Source: Bradyrhizobium sp. ISRA464
Lineage (GTDB): Bacteria; Pseudomonadota; Alphaproteobacteria; Rhizobiales; Xanthobacteraceae
Reading direction: 5' to 3'
Length of the DNA: 64,000 bases
Assembly (NCBI RefSeq): GCF_029910095.1
Contig: NZ_CP094526.1
Coordinates: forward strand, 3,720,001 to 3,784,000
The notes under the pieces are model-generated. The model was given only the letters and a program-made list of their open reading frames with translations, searched no databases and was not told where the DNA came from. The position numbers and the translations under genes are program-made. Below are positions 45,709-55,715 of the stretch, piece by piece (position 1 is the stretch's first letter; every line of letters begins with the position of its first letter).

Positions 45709-45830
45709 GTAGCCCGGATGAAGCCAACGGGTCGCGCGAATGCGCGCTCGATGACAGGCTCCGCGAAATCCGGGAATCGTCTTCAAACGCACAGCAGCCC
45801 CCGGATTGCGCTACGCTCCATCCGGGCTAC
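45709..45830. repeat. Dispersed palindromic repeat, family C
   Basis: GTAGCCCGGATG (45709-45720) has its exact reverse complement CATCCGGGCTAC at 45819-45830. The interior also contains matching CCGGATTGCGCTACGC-type segments. GTAGCCCGGATG-ended units are a widespread repeat in proteobacteria. It lies between parC and the CDF gene. Confidence 0.8.
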
Positions 45831-45921
45831 GTTTTGGCCGAGCGCGGTGTGATAGTATCCACATTTCGCCGCGCCTATAACCATCGCCGAGGACATCCAT
45901 CAGGCGACGGTTGCCAGGCCA

Positions 45922-46872
45922 ATGGCGCATCATCATCACGACCATGATCACGACGGTCATGCCCACGGGCACTCTCATGGGCATGCAGGGCACAGCCACG
46001 CGCCCGACAGTTTCGGAAAAGCGTTCGCGATCGGCGCGTCGCTGAACACGGCATTCGTCGTCGCGGAATTGATCTTCGGCTATAGCGCCAACTCGCTGGC
46101 GCTGGTCTCGGACGCCGCTCACAACTTCTCCGACGTGATCGCCTTGCTGCTGGCCTGGGCCGGGGCATGGCTTGCGGGCAAGCGGCCGACCGATACCCAC
46201 ACCTATGGCTACCGCCGGGCGTCGATACTGGCCGCGCTGGTCAATGCCGGACTGTTGCTGATCGCCGTCGGTGGCATCGCAGTCGAGGCGATCAACCGCT
46301 TGCGCGAACCAACCGAGGTGGCGAGCTGGACCGTGGTCTGGGTTGCGGCACTCGGCATCCTCATCAATGGCGGTACCGCGCTGTTGTTCATGCGCGGCCG
46401 CCACACGGACCTCAATGTTCGCGGCGCCTATCTGCACATGGCAGCGGATGCCGGCGTCTCGCTCGGGGTCGTTGTCGCCGCGCTTCTGATCATGGCGACC
46501 GGATGGGAGTGGCTCGATCCGGCGATCAGCCTCGTCATCGCGCTGGTCGTGCTGGTGAGCGGCTGGGAATTGGCGCGCGACAGCGTCAGCCTGGCGCTCG
46601 ACGCGGTTCCGAAGGGAATTGATCTCAACATGGTGAGGGACTTTCTGCTGACGCTCGAGGGCGTCACGGAGGTTCACGATCTGCACATCTGGGCAATGAG
46701 CACGAGCGAGACCGCGCTGACCGCGCACCTGGTTCGCCCGGGCGGCCATGACGATGCCTTCCTGCATCACGCCTGCGCCGAGCTCTCGCACCGGTTCGGC
46801 ATCCACCACGCGACGTTGCAGGTCGAGATCAGCAGCGAGACGTGCCGGCTGGCGCCGGCGGAGATGGTGTAG
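45922..46872 (+). CDS. Cation diffusion facilitator family metal exporter (DmeF/CzcD-like)
   Basis: A 316-residue inner-membrane divalent-metal/proton antiporter. The first 27 residues are a His/Asp-rich metal-binding tail (HHHHDHDHDGHAHGHSHGH). Six membrane helices follow, with site-A ligands in SLALVSDAAHNFSDVIAL (TM2) and YLHMAADAGVSLGVV (TM5), and a C-terminal cytoplasmic domain with VTEVHDLHIWAMS. The His-rich N-terminus and length resemble the Co/Ni exporter DmeF, but Zn is equally possible. Confidence 0.9.
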   Translation: MAHHHHDHDHDGHAHGHSHGHAGHSHAPDSFGKAFAIGASLNTAFVVAELIFGYSANSLALVSDAAHNFSDVIALLLAWAGAWLAGKRPTDTHTYGYRRASILAALVNAGLLLIAVGGIAVEAINRLREPTEVASWTVVWVAALGILINGGTALLFMRGRHTDLNVRGAYLHMAADAGVSLGVVVAALLIMATGWEWLDPAISLVIALVVLVSGWELARDSVSLALDAVPKGIDLNMVRDFLLTLEGVTEVHDLHIWAMSTSETALTAHLVRPGGHDDAFLHHACAELSHRFGIHHATLQVEISSETCRLAPAEMV

Positions 46873-46943
46873 CAGCGTCGCCATTGAAGGTGGCCTCATC
46901 CCATGTGCATCGAATTGTTCTGCTCGATGAACGGAGGGCAACA

Positions 46944-47771
46944 ATGAAGAAGCTCATCGGTCTTGCAATGGTGTTCTGGGTCGCGGGCGCGATGCCGCGT
47001 GCAGACGCTCAGCCAGCCACCCCAGGCGTCGAGAGGCTCTACATCCTCAACTGCGGCGAGGGCGTTGCGGGTGACATCTCACGCTGGTCGCCTGGCGTGA
47101 ATGAAGGCAAGTCGATGGACTTTGTCGACAGTTGCTATCTGATCAAACACGCGCAGGGCTGGTTCCTGTGGGACACAGGCATCCCCGATGCGGTGGCGGC
47201 GATGCCGAACGGCCTCGCACCTGCCGATCCGAAAGCGATCACCTGGCGGCGGCCGAGGACGCTTGCCGCGCAGCTCGACCAACTTGGGGTGAAGCCATCC
47301 GATATTAAGGCGATGGCAGTCTCGCATAGCCATCCCGATCACATCGGCAATGTCGAGATGTTCCAAACCGCGATGCTGTATGTGCAGAAGGCGGAGTATG
47401 AGTGGCCAGGTGCCAACAACGCGCCGCGCTTCAAGCCCGGTCATCCCGTCACGAAGCTCGACGGCGACCGCGACGTCTTCGGCGACGGCAGCGTCACCAT
47501 CCTGTCGACGCCGGGCCACACGCCGGGCCACCAATCGCTGCTGGTGAAGCTGCCGAAGACGGGCGCGATCGTGCTGACCGGCGATGCCGTTCACTTCAAG
47601 GACAATTGGGACAATCGGCGCGTGCCAAGCATGAACGTCAGCAAGGACCAGACGTTGGCTTCGATGCAGAAGATCGCCGACACACTGACGAAAGAGAAGG
47701 CGCAGCTCTGGATCAACCACGACAAGGCGCAGCGCGACAGCCTTAGAATGTCACCGGACTTTTATGATTGA
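46944..47771 (+). CDS. Secreted metallo-beta-lactamase-fold hydrolase (AHL lactonase-like)
   Basis: A 275-residue hydrolase with a Sec signal peptide (KKLIGLAMVFWVAGAMPRADA), so periplasmic or secreted. The dinuclear zinc motif is AVSHSHPDHIGN, with downstream ligands in STPGHTPGHQSL and VLTGDAVHF. The N-terminal YILNCGEG and SCYLIKHAQGWFLWDTG segments match quorum-quenching N-acyl homoserine lactonases. GGAGGGCAACA precedes the ATG at 46944. It may degrade AHLs or other lactones; export is unusual for intracellular AiiA-type enzymes. Confidence 0.85.
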   Translation: MKKLIGLAMVFWVAGAMPRADAQPATPGVERLYILNCGEGVAGDISRWSPGVNEGKSMDFVDSCYLIKHAQGWFLWDTGIPDAVAAMPNGLAPADPKAITWRRPRTLAAQLDQLGVKPSDIKAMAVSHSHPDHIGNVEMFQTAMLYVQKAEYEWPGANNAPRFKPGHPVTKLDGDRDVFGDGSVTILSTPGHTPGHQSLLVKLPKTGAIVLTGDAVHFKDNWDNRRVPSMNVSKDQTLASMQKIADTLTKEKAQLWINHDKAQRDSLRMSPDFYD

Positions 47772-47859
47772 GCTGCTTCGGCGCTGCTCGCCTCCGGCCA
47801 ACGTCGGAACACCCGTGTGGTCTCGGCGGGATCTGGATTGCGACATCAACCCGGCCTGA

Positions 47860-48051
47860 TCAACTGCGTGGCGCGGACGGCGCCGTGACCGGCGGGGCGG
47901 GCGGATGCTTCGGCTTCAGTGTGCCCGCGTAGAACGACAGGGTGAAGACCAGGATCAGGGCGACAAGGTAGACCCCGTAGGACTGCGGCGGGGTGATCGC
48001 CCATTGCATGAGGCGTTGGATGCGATTGGTCGGGCCGGTGTCGTTGTCCAT
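47860..48051 (-). CDS. Small single-span membrane protein (63 aa)
   Basis: A 63-residue protein with one central membrane helix (YGVYLVALILVFTLSFYAG), a polar N-terminus and a Pro-rich tail (KPKHPPAPPVTAPSAP). The start at 48051 was selected from a longer open frame because upstream residues lose protein character. No clear ribosome site. It lies head-to-head with the adenylate cyclase gene; function unknown. Confidence 0.55.
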   Translation of the reverse strand: MDNDTGPTNRIQRLMQWAITPPQSYGVYLVALILVFTLSFYAGTLKPKHPPAPPVTAPSAPRS

Positions 48052-48251
48052 GCTGTTTTGTGCGCGAAAGCCCGAGCAAAGGGAAGCGCAAATCGGCCCC
48101 CTCGGCAGGTGGCATTCCGCGGAAAACGTCATGCTGCAGGCTTGCATTGCGGCATCCGGATTCGCATTTGTTCGAGACCCGCGACCCGGCATTGGCCTGG
48201 CGTGCGGACACGAGCCTTCCTCCCGCACGGATTGCCCGGCATAATCCACCC

Positions 48252-49511
48252 ATGGAACTGACGTCCCGTTTGCGCCTGACGAACTGGCTGGTCAGCCAGG
48301 GTCTCAAGGGCTTGCCTGAAAACGATCTGCTGCGCGGCTTCTGCGAGCGCTGCCGGGCCGCGGGCATGCCGCTGTCCCGGGCGATCGTCTTCATCGACAC
48401 GCTGCATCCGATCTTCGAGGGGCGCGGGTTCCGCTGGAACGACGGCGAAAGCAACGAGGCTGATGCGTTCGAATACGGCTCGACGAGTACGGGCGAGGCC
48501 AGCCAGACTTGGCGGCGGTCGGCCTTTTATCACATGCTCGAAAACGGCCACGATGAGATGGTGATCGATCTCTCCGACAGCGCCGCGCTTGATTTCTCGA
48601 TGGTCGGTGACCTTGCGGAGAAGGGCCACAAGCATTTCGCCGCCTTCGTGCATCGCTTTGGCGAGGCGGGCACGATCGGGGAGATGGACTGCTTCTATTC
48701 CTACTACACGACGCGCCATTCGGACGGGTTCGACGAAAACCACATGGCTGCGCTCCGCGACCTGGTGCCGGTGCTCGGGCTCGCGATCAAATCGGCCGCC
48801 CAGGTCGAGATCGCCCGTACGCTCGGGCGGGTCTATCTTGGACGCGAGACGGCAGAACAGGTATTGCGCGGGCGCATGCAGCGCGGTGTCACTGAGAAGA
48901 TCAAGGCCGTGTTGTGGTACTCTGACGTACGCGGCTCGACCGCGATCAGCGAGCGCATCGGCCCGGACGAGATCATCCCTTTCCTCAACGACTACGCGCA
49001 GGCTTCGATCGACGCGATCCATGACGCCGGCGGCGAGGTACTCAAGCTGATCGGCGACGGCGTGCTGGCGATGTTCACCAGCGAGAACATGGCAAACGCG
49101 AAGCGGGCGGCGCTTCGGGCCGAGCACAAATTCCGCAGCAACATGGATGCGCTGAACGCGCGTCGCGCCTCGGAGGCCCGGCCGACCACCACGGCCTATG
49201 TCGGCCTCCATGTCGGCGAGGTGTTCTACGGCAATATCGGCAGCGAGGACCGGCTCGATTTCACGGTGGTCGGACCCGCCGTCAACGAGGTCAGCAGGAT
49301 TGCCTCGATGTGCGCCTCGGTCGACCGGGAATTGCTGACTTCGACGGCCTTCCGTACAGGTCTCGACGCCGCGGGCCGGAACTATCTGGTTTCCACCGGC
49401 CGCTTCGTGCTGCGCGGCATCGGCAATGCGCAGGACCTCTATACGCTCGATCCGGCGGTTGCCGCCGACGAGGTTGTCGGCGGCAAGTACGAGCGGTACC
49501 TGGCGAGCTGA
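48252..49511 (+). CDS. Class III adenylate/guanylate cyclase
   Basis: A 419-residue, apparently soluble cyclase that would make cAMP from ATP. The N-terminal about 220 residues are an uncharacterised sensor-like region common in rhizobial cyclases (LTNWLVSQGLKGLPENDLLRGF). The C-terminal catalytic domain keeps all key residues: metal Asp in WYSDVRGSTAIS, substrate Lys and second metal Asp in GEVLKLIGDGVLAMF, Asp/Asn/Arg in DFTVVGPAVNEVSRI. A Lys/Asp base-selection pair favours ATP. The start at 48252 is the first good ATG before family-like sequence. Confidence 0.9.
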   Translation: MELTSRLRLTNWLVSQGLKGLPENDLLRGFCERCRAAGMPLSRAIVFIDTLHPIFEGRGFRWNDGESNEADAFEYGSTSTGEASQTWRRSAFYHMLENGHDEMVIDLSDSAALDFSMVGDLAEKGHKHFAAFVHRFGEAGTIGEMDCFYSYYTTRHSDGFDENHMAALRDLVPVLGLAIKSAAQVEIARTLGRVYLGRETAEQVLRGRMQRGVTEKIKAVLWYSDVRGSTAISERIGPDEIIPFLNDYAQASIDAIHDAGGEVLKLIGDGVLAMFTSENMANAKRAALRAEHKFRSNMDALNARRASEARPTTTAYVGLHVGEVFYGNIGSEDRLDFTVVGPAVNEVSRIASMCASVDRELLTSTAFRTGLDAAGRNYLVSTGRFVLRGIGNAQDLYTLDPAVAADEVVGGKYERYLAS

Positions 49512-49534
49512 AGTCTCCCGTTATATGCGGGGCG

Positions 49535-50776
49535 CTAGCACCGCGCCGGCTCGCCGACCATGTCGGGCTGGCGCGTCAGCGACACCGCGGGCGACATCAG
49601 GATCACCAGCGCCTGCGCGGCGAAGATTGCGGCCGCGAGGTGGAGGCAGGCTTCAGCGCCGTAGAGACCGCCGACAATGGCGCCGAGCGCGGAGCCGAGC
49701 GGGCGGGCGCCGTAGCTCATGATGTTGATCGCCGAGACCCGGCCGAGCAGCGAGGGCGGGGTCACCGACTGCCGCAGGGTGGTGGTCGAGATCACCCACA
49801 GGATCGGGCCGACGCCGAGCAGGAAGAAGCTCAGGCCTGCGAGCAGCGGCGTCGGAAACCAGGTCGTCAGCGCCATCACGGCCGCTGCGACGAAGCCGGT
49901 CACCGGGCCGAGCCCGATCACGGTGCCGAACGCCAGCCGCTTCATCACGCGGGTCGCGAACAGCGCGCCAACCACCATGCCGACGCCGTACATTGCGAGC
50001 GTCGTGCCGACGCCGGTCGCGCTGAGCCCGAGATGGCGCACGGCATAGGGCACGAACACGGCGAGCAGCAGGAAAGAGGCCGTGTTGAAGATGAACTGGG
50101 TGATGAACACCGGCCGCAGCAGGGCGTGGTGCAGCACGAAGGCGGCGCCTTCCTTGATGTCCTGCAGCGGATGGCGCCGCGGCGCCGGCTGGCGCGCAGG
50201 CTCATAGAGGCCGGCCAGCAGCACGACCGCGACCGCCGACAGCGCCGCGGCAAAGCCAAACGCAGGAGCAGCGCCGACCCAGCCGACCAGCACGCCGCCG
50301 AGCGCTGGTCCGCTGGCAAAGGCTACGGTGCGTGCCAGCTCGATGCGGGCGTTTGCCGCCGGCAATTGCTGCGATGTCACGAGCGATGGCACCAGCGCGG
50401 GCGCAGCGACGCTGTAGGCAACAGTCCCGCAGACCGCGACGAAGCCGAGCAGAGCGAGCAAGGGCAGGGTCAGCAAGCCGAGCCAGATCGACAGCAGGAT
50501 GGTCGCGAGCGCGGCCGCGCGTAGCGCCTCGGAGCCCGCCATGACCCAGCGCCGCGACACGCGGTCGGCCAGCAGGCCTGCGGGGATTGCGAACAGGATG
50601 AAGGGCAGCGTCAGCGCGGTCTGCAGCAGGCCGGTCTGACCCTCGCCGACGTCGAGCAGTAGCACGGCGACGATAGGAGCCGCGGCCAGAGCAATCTGCT
50701 CGGCCGATTGCGCGGCGAGGTTGGACCAGGCCAGGCGGTTGAACGTGGCTGGCAGGCGATGCGGATCGGCGGACAT
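49535..50776 (-). CDS. MFS transporter (enterobactin exporter/MdtG-like DHA group)
   Basis: A 413-residue twelve-helix permease. The loop motif GLLADRVSRRWVMAGSE follows helix 2, and the second half has GMVVGALFATRVMKRLAFG and LLGRVSAINIMSYGARPLGSALG. The last motif is characteristic of the EntS-like/MFS_3 exporters, so drug, siderophore or metabolite export is likely. The start at 50776 removes 38 codons of poor upstream sequence. Confidence 0.86.
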   Translation of the reverse strand: MSADPHRLPATFNRLAWSNLAAQSAEQIALAAAPIVAVLLLDVGEGQTGLLQTALTLPFILFAIPAGLLADRVSRRWVMAGSEALRAAALATILLSIWLGLLTLPLLALLGFVAVCGTVAYSVAAPALVPSLVTSQQLPAANARIELARTVAFASGPALGGVLVGWVGAAPAFGFAAALSAVAVVLLAGLYEPARQPAPRRHPLQDIKEGAAFVLHHALLRPVFITQFIFNTASFLLLAVFVPYAVRHLGLSATGVGTTLAMYGVGMVVGALFATRVMKRLAFGTVIGLGPVTGFVAAAVMALTTWFPTPLLAGLSFFLLGVGPILWVISTTTLRQSVTPPSLLGRVSAINIMSYGARPLGSALGAIVGGLYGAEACLHLAAAIFAAQALVILMSPAVSLTRQPDMVGEPARC

Positions 50777-50863
50777 GGCAGATTCCCTGAGAATTCGATC
50801 TGGCCATAGTGTGTGGTTTGAAGACGTTCCATCCCACCCGTTTCCCGACAACGCCAAAGCAAA

Positions 50864-50887
50864 GGCCCGCCGTGAGGCGGGCCCTTT
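50864..50887 (-). terminator. Terminator-like hairpin between mntH and the MFS gene
   Basis: GGCCCGCC-N4-GGCGGGCC is a perfect 8-bp stem. On the minus strand it is followed by TTTGCTTT, and on the plus strand by CTTT, so it could stop transcription from either side but better fits a minus-strand transcript. It lies upstream of the minus-strand MFS gene, with no complete minus-strand gene before it. Confidence 0.6.
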
Positions 50888-51044
50888 CAATGCGGCGATC
50901 CAAGCCGGCTCAGGCCATCACTGCGGTTTGGGACCCGCGGCGAGCTGACCTGTGATGGTGCCGACAAGCGGCGCCGTTCGAATGTTGTTTGGGGTCGCGG
51001 GCGGTTCCGCGAGTTGCTGAGCGATAGCGTCTTCGTGAGGCTAG

Positions 51045-51069
51045 ATGCAGTTGCAAATGAGTTGCATTT
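51045..51069. promoter_or_regulatory. Mur/Fur-like box upstream of mntH
   Basis: Three TGCA cores (51046-51049, 51052-51055, 51063-51066) lie in ATGCAGTTGCAAATGAGTTG followed by CATTT, with outer ATGCA/TGCAT arms forming an inverted repeat. The arrangement and the 31-nt distance to the mntH ATG fit the manganese-responsive Mur (Fur-family) operators described for rhizobial mntH genes. Confidence 0.5.
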
Positions 51070-51099
51070 AGCGGGCTGTTCAGCCATCTTTAGAGTGGT

Positions 51100-52476
51100 A
51101 TGGATGCTCGATCGCCTGAAGTAACCGCTGTTTCTCGCCTCGACGCCCTGCCGGGTACCTCCGGCTGGCGCGGCGATGCCGGCCATGCCCGGAGCCTGCC
51201 GGAGGTGAATGCGACGGTCGCGGTGCCGAAGGGCGGGTTGTGGTGGTGGCGGCTGCTGGCGTTTGCCGGGCCGGGCTACCTGGTGTCGGTCGGCTATATG
51301 GACCCCGGCAACTGGGCCACCGACCTCGCCGGCGGCTCCAAGTTCGGCTACACGCTGCTGTCGGTCATCCTGCTCTCGAACCTGATGGCGATCCTGTTGC
51401 AGGCGCTTGCGGCGCGGCTCGGCATCGCCACCGACCGCGATCTGGCGCAGGCCTGCCGAGCGACCTATTCGCGGCCGGTGAATTTCCTGCTGTGGCTCGC
51501 CTGCGAGGCCGCCATCATCGCCTGCGACCTCGCCGAGGTGATCGGCACCGCGATCGCACTCAAGCTGTTGTTCGGCATTCCCCTGATCGGCGGTGCGCTG
51601 CTTGCGGCGCTCGACGCCTTCCTGCTGCTGCTCCTGATGAACCGCGGCTTCCGTTTCCTCGAGGCTTTCGTGGTGGCGCTCCTGATCGTCATCGCGGTCT
51701 GCTTCGCAGTCCAGATCGCCGCCGCCGCGCCGCCGGTTGCAGCCGTGCTTGGTGGCTTCATGCCGTCGCGCGAGATCGTCACCAATCCGGAGATGCTCTA
51801 CATCGCGATCGGCATCATCGGCGCCACGGTGATGCCGCATAACCTCTATCTGCATTCCTCGATCGTGCAGACCCGCGCCTATCCGCGCACCGAGGAAGGC
51901 CGGCGCGACGCGATCAAGTGGGCGACGCTCGATTCCACCATCGCGCTGATGCTGGCGCTGTTCGTCAACGGCGCGATCCTGGTGCTGGCGGCCGCGACCT
52001 TCCACAAGAGCGGCCATTCGGATGTCGCCGAGATCGACCAGGCCTTCGAGCTGCTGTCGCCGCTGCTCGGCCTCGGCATCGCCTCGACGCTGTTTGCGGT
52101 GGCGCTGCTCGCATCCGGCCTCAACTCCACGGTGACGGCGACGCTGGCCGGCCAGATCGTGATGCAGGGCTTTCTCGACCTGCGGCTGCCGGACTGGGCG
52201 CAGCGGCTGGTGACGCGCGGCATTGCGATCATCCCGGTCATCGCCGTCGCCGCGCTCTATGGCGAGAGCGGCACGTCACAGCTTCTGGTGCTGAGCCAGG
52301 TCGTGCTGTCGATGCAGCTGCCATTCGCGGTGATCCCGCTGGTGCGCTTCGTGTCCGACAAGCGCAAGATGGGCGCGTTCGCGATCTCCGCGCCGGTTGC
52401 GGCCGCGGCATGGATCGTGGCCGGCCTGATCGTGATCCTGAACGTGAAGCTCTTGATCGACACGTTCTTCGGGTAA
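51100..52476 (+). CDS. mntH: NRAMP divalent metal transporter MntH
   Basis: A 458-residue proton-coupled Mn2+/Fe2+ importer with eleven or twelve helices. The metal-binding motifs are both intact: [12 protein letters not shown] in TM1 and [13 protein letters not shown] in TM6. The first 45 residues are a soluble extension before the membrane part. It is probably repressed by Mur through the box just upstream. It converges with the bpt gene, their stops being 6 nt apart. Confidence 0.94.
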   Translation: MDARSPEVTAVSRLDALPGTSGWRGDAGHARSLPEVNATVAVPKGGLWWWRLLAFAGPGYLVSVGYMDPGNWATDLAGGSKFGYTLLSVILLSNLMAILLQALAARLGIATDRDLAQACRATYSRPVNFLLWLACEAAIIACDLAEVIGTAIALKLLFGIPLIGGALLAALDAFLLLLLMNRGFRFLEAFVVALLIVIAVCFAVQIAAAAPPVAAVLGGFMPSREIVTNPEMLYIAIGIIGATVMPHNLYLHSSIVQTRAYPRTEEGRRDAIKWATLDSTIALMLALFVNGAILVLAAATFHKSGHSDVAEIDQAFELLSPLLGLGIASTLFAVALLASGLNSTVTATLAGQIVMQGFLDLRLPDWAQRLVTRGIAIIPVIAVAALYGESGTSQLLVLSQVVLSMQLPFAVIPLVRFVSDKRKMGAFAISAPVAAAAWIVAGLIVILNVKLLIDTFFG

Positions 52477-52482
52477 CGACGA

Positions 52483-53262
52483 TTAGTCCTGCGGCTCCGC
52501 CAGCACCTCGCCGGCGGCGTCGACGCGCAGCCAGCCGCTTGGCGCGAGCCGCTCCTGCGGCAGGAAACGGCTCTTATAGTCCATCTTCGTGGACCCCTCG
52601 ATCCAATAGCCGAGATAGACGTAGGGCAGGCCCTGTCGGCGGGCGCGGGCGATATGGTCGAGGATCATGAAAGTGCCGAGCGAGCGGCTTTCCTGCGACG
52701 GCTCGAAGAATGAATAGACCATCGACAGCCCGTCGCTGAGCACATCCGTGAGGGCTACTGCCACCAGTTCGTCGCCACGGCCGGTGACGGCGCTGTCGGC
52801 GGCGCTGCGCTTGCGGTATTCGATGATCCGCGTCTCGACATGGCTGTCCTCGACCATCATCGCGTAGTCGAGCACCGTCATGTCGGCCATGCCGCCGTTG
52901 CGGTGGCGGCGGTCGAGATAGGCGCGGAAGACCGAATATTGCTCGGAGGTCGGTACTGCGCTGCGCTGTTCGCCGACGATGTCGGCGTTTCGGGCCAGGA
53001 CCTTACGGAAATTGCGGGACGGGCGGAATTCGTTGGCGATCACCCGGACCGAGACGCAGGCCCGGCACTGGTCACAGGCCGGGCGGTAGGCGATCGACTG
53101 GCTGCGGCGGAAGCCGCCATGGGTCAGCAAGTCGTTGAGATCGCCCGCCTTATCGCCCACCAGATGCGTGAACACCTTGCGCTCATGACGGCCCGGCAGA
53201 TAAGGGCAGGGCGAGGGCGCGGTCAGATAGAACTGCGGAGTATCACGCGAGTGCTGGGTCAC
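52483..53262 (-). CDS. bpt: Aspartate/glutamate leucyltransferase (Bpt, ATE-like)
   Basis: A 259-residue aminoacyl-tRNA-protein transferase that adds Leu to N-terminal Asp or Glu, marking proteins for ClpS/ClpAP degradation. Seen are the N-terminal [16 protein letters not shown], cysteine-rich [13 protein letters not shown] (ATE_N), [10 protein letters not shown] and the C-terminal [21 protein letters not shown] signature. Length is normal. It follows the RDD protein gene on the same strand. Confidence 0.93.
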   Translation of the reverse strand: MTQHSRDTPQFYLTAPSPCPYLPGRHERKVFTHLVGDKAGDLNDLLTHGGFRRSQSIAYRPACDQCRACVSVRVIANEFRPSRNFRKVLARNADIVGEQRSAVPTSEQYSVFRAYLDRRHRNGGMADMTVLDYAMMVEDSHVETRIIEYRKRSAADSAVTGRGDELVAVALTDVLSDGLSMVYSFFEPSQESRSLGTFMILDHIARARRQGLPYVYLGYWIEGSTKMDYKSRFLPQERLAPSGWLRVDAAGEVLAEPQD

Positions 53263-53346
53263 GTCAGGTCGTCAGGCTCCACACAAAACAGGCAGCCGAA
53301 TAAGCATCGCCCCACAAAGACTAACGGTCAATTGGTTTAGGCGGGC

Positions 53347-53886
53347 CTAATAGGCCCGCGCGGCCGGCGCCACCGGGGCCCGAACCGAGCTGTTGATAAT
53401 GACGGTTCCGAGGATGATGTCGTGCAGCAGTCGGCGGCGGCCGTTGAACAGGCCGACCAGCAGGACCAGCGGCGACAGGAACGAGACCGTCACCCAGAAC
53501 AGCACGGCATGGACGGCGCCGAGTGCGAAGTAGCCAGGGGCACCGTACCAGGTGCGCAGTTCCAGATCCATCATACGCATGCCGATGGTGGCTGAGTGAG
53601 GGCCACCGATCGAGGCGCCGTAATACACGATCGCCCAGATGATCGAGGCCGGCGACACCAGCCAGAACAGTGCCCAGCCAAGGCCGAGCGTGACGATGCC
53701 GAAAATCGCGATGAACAGCACCGCGAGGATCACCGGCACCGAAAGCACCACGAGGTCGATCAGGAAAGCGAACACGCGTCGCGTCAGCACGCCGCGGAAC
53801 AGTTCCGGCTGCGTCCATGGATCGAACGCGTGCGGTGGAACGCCGCCGTCGTTGCGCCAGGTGCCGCCGTCATTGCCGTAGGACAT
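53347..53886 (-). CDS. RDD family membrane protein
   Basis: A 179-residue protein with an RDD domain: FRGVLTRRVFAFLIDLVVLS contains the family Arg-Asp pair, followed by three to four helices and SATIGMRMMDLEL and LLHDIILGTVII. A GGAGGTTGGTC ribosome site precedes the ATG at 53886. Function of RDD proteins is poorly known; some act in ion transport. Same strand and 84 nt upstream of bpt. Confidence 0.85.
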   Translation of the reverse strand: MSYGNDGGTWRNDGGVPPHAFDPWTQPELFRGVLTRRVFAFLIDLVVLSVPVILAVLFIAIFGIVTLGLGWALFWLVSPASIIWAIVYYGASIGGPHSATIGMRMMDLELRTWYGAPGYFALGAVHAVLFWVTVSFLSPLVLLVGLFNGRRRLLHDIILGTVIINSSVRAPVAPAARAY

Positions 53887-54000
53887 GACCAACCTCCGAT
53901 GAGAGTCCCGAGCAGGAGATGGGAAGCTGCGCCTGGCCTGCCAAGGGGGGTAGGGAGCGCGAATGGCGAATAGGGAACGCGCTTCCCCATCCGCTGCTCC

Positions 54001-55140
<1,140 letters not shown>

Positions 55141-55253
55141 TCATTGCGCCGTTGGCGCCCTCGATTTGCCGCAACGGCAATTGATTTTGCGGCTACGGCG
55201 GGCCAAGACTGCCGCCATGAACCCCAACTTGCAGCCCTTGCGCGGCGATTCGC

Positions 55254-55715
55254 ATGTCTGACACTTCTGCGCGCGATCAGGCGCGGGACAATGCCATGAC
55301 GGTCGGCGGGATCTCCTCCGACCGTATCGAGCCGGATGAGAATGCGTGGACGCGGCGGCTCGTCATCTTCCTGCGCATCATGGCGGTCGTGTCGATCGCC
55401 AAGGGTCTTTATCACTGGGCCCAGGTGACCGGCTTTGTCGGCGGCGAGGAGGAGGCTTTCGAGAACCAGTCATGGGCCTGGCAGACCGCGACGGTCTATT
55501 TCGCCGTGATCGAACTGGTCGCCGCGGTCGGATTGTGGCTTGCGACGCCCTGGGGAGCCGTGGTGTGGCTGACCACCGTGGTGTCGATGGCGGTCATCGA
55601 GCTGATGTTCCCGGCGATCTACGGCGGCAGCCTGCTGGTGGTCGGGTTCGAAGCGGTGATGCTCGCCGCCTATCTCGCGCTCGCCTGGATGGCGGCGCGT
55701 GAACGGCCGCCGTAG
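55254..55715 (+). CDS. DUF6163-type membrane protein (153 aa)
   Basis: A 153-residue protein with four hydrophobic segments (RRLVIFLRIMAVVSIAKGLYHW, TATVYFAVIELVAAVGLWLA, AVVWLTTVVSMAVIELMF, LVVGFEAVMLAAYLALAWMA). It is a small alphaproteobacterial family of unknown function usually found near hemB and ldtR, as here. Divergent from hemB with 188 nt between. Confidence 0.85.
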   Translation: MSDTSARDQARDNAMTVGGISSDRIEPDENAWTRRLVIFLRIMAVVSIAKGLYHWAQVTGFVGGEEEAFENQSWAWQTATVYFAVIELVAAVGLWLATPWGAVVWLTTVVSMAVIELMFPAIYGGSLLVVGFEAVMLAAYLALAWMAARERPP

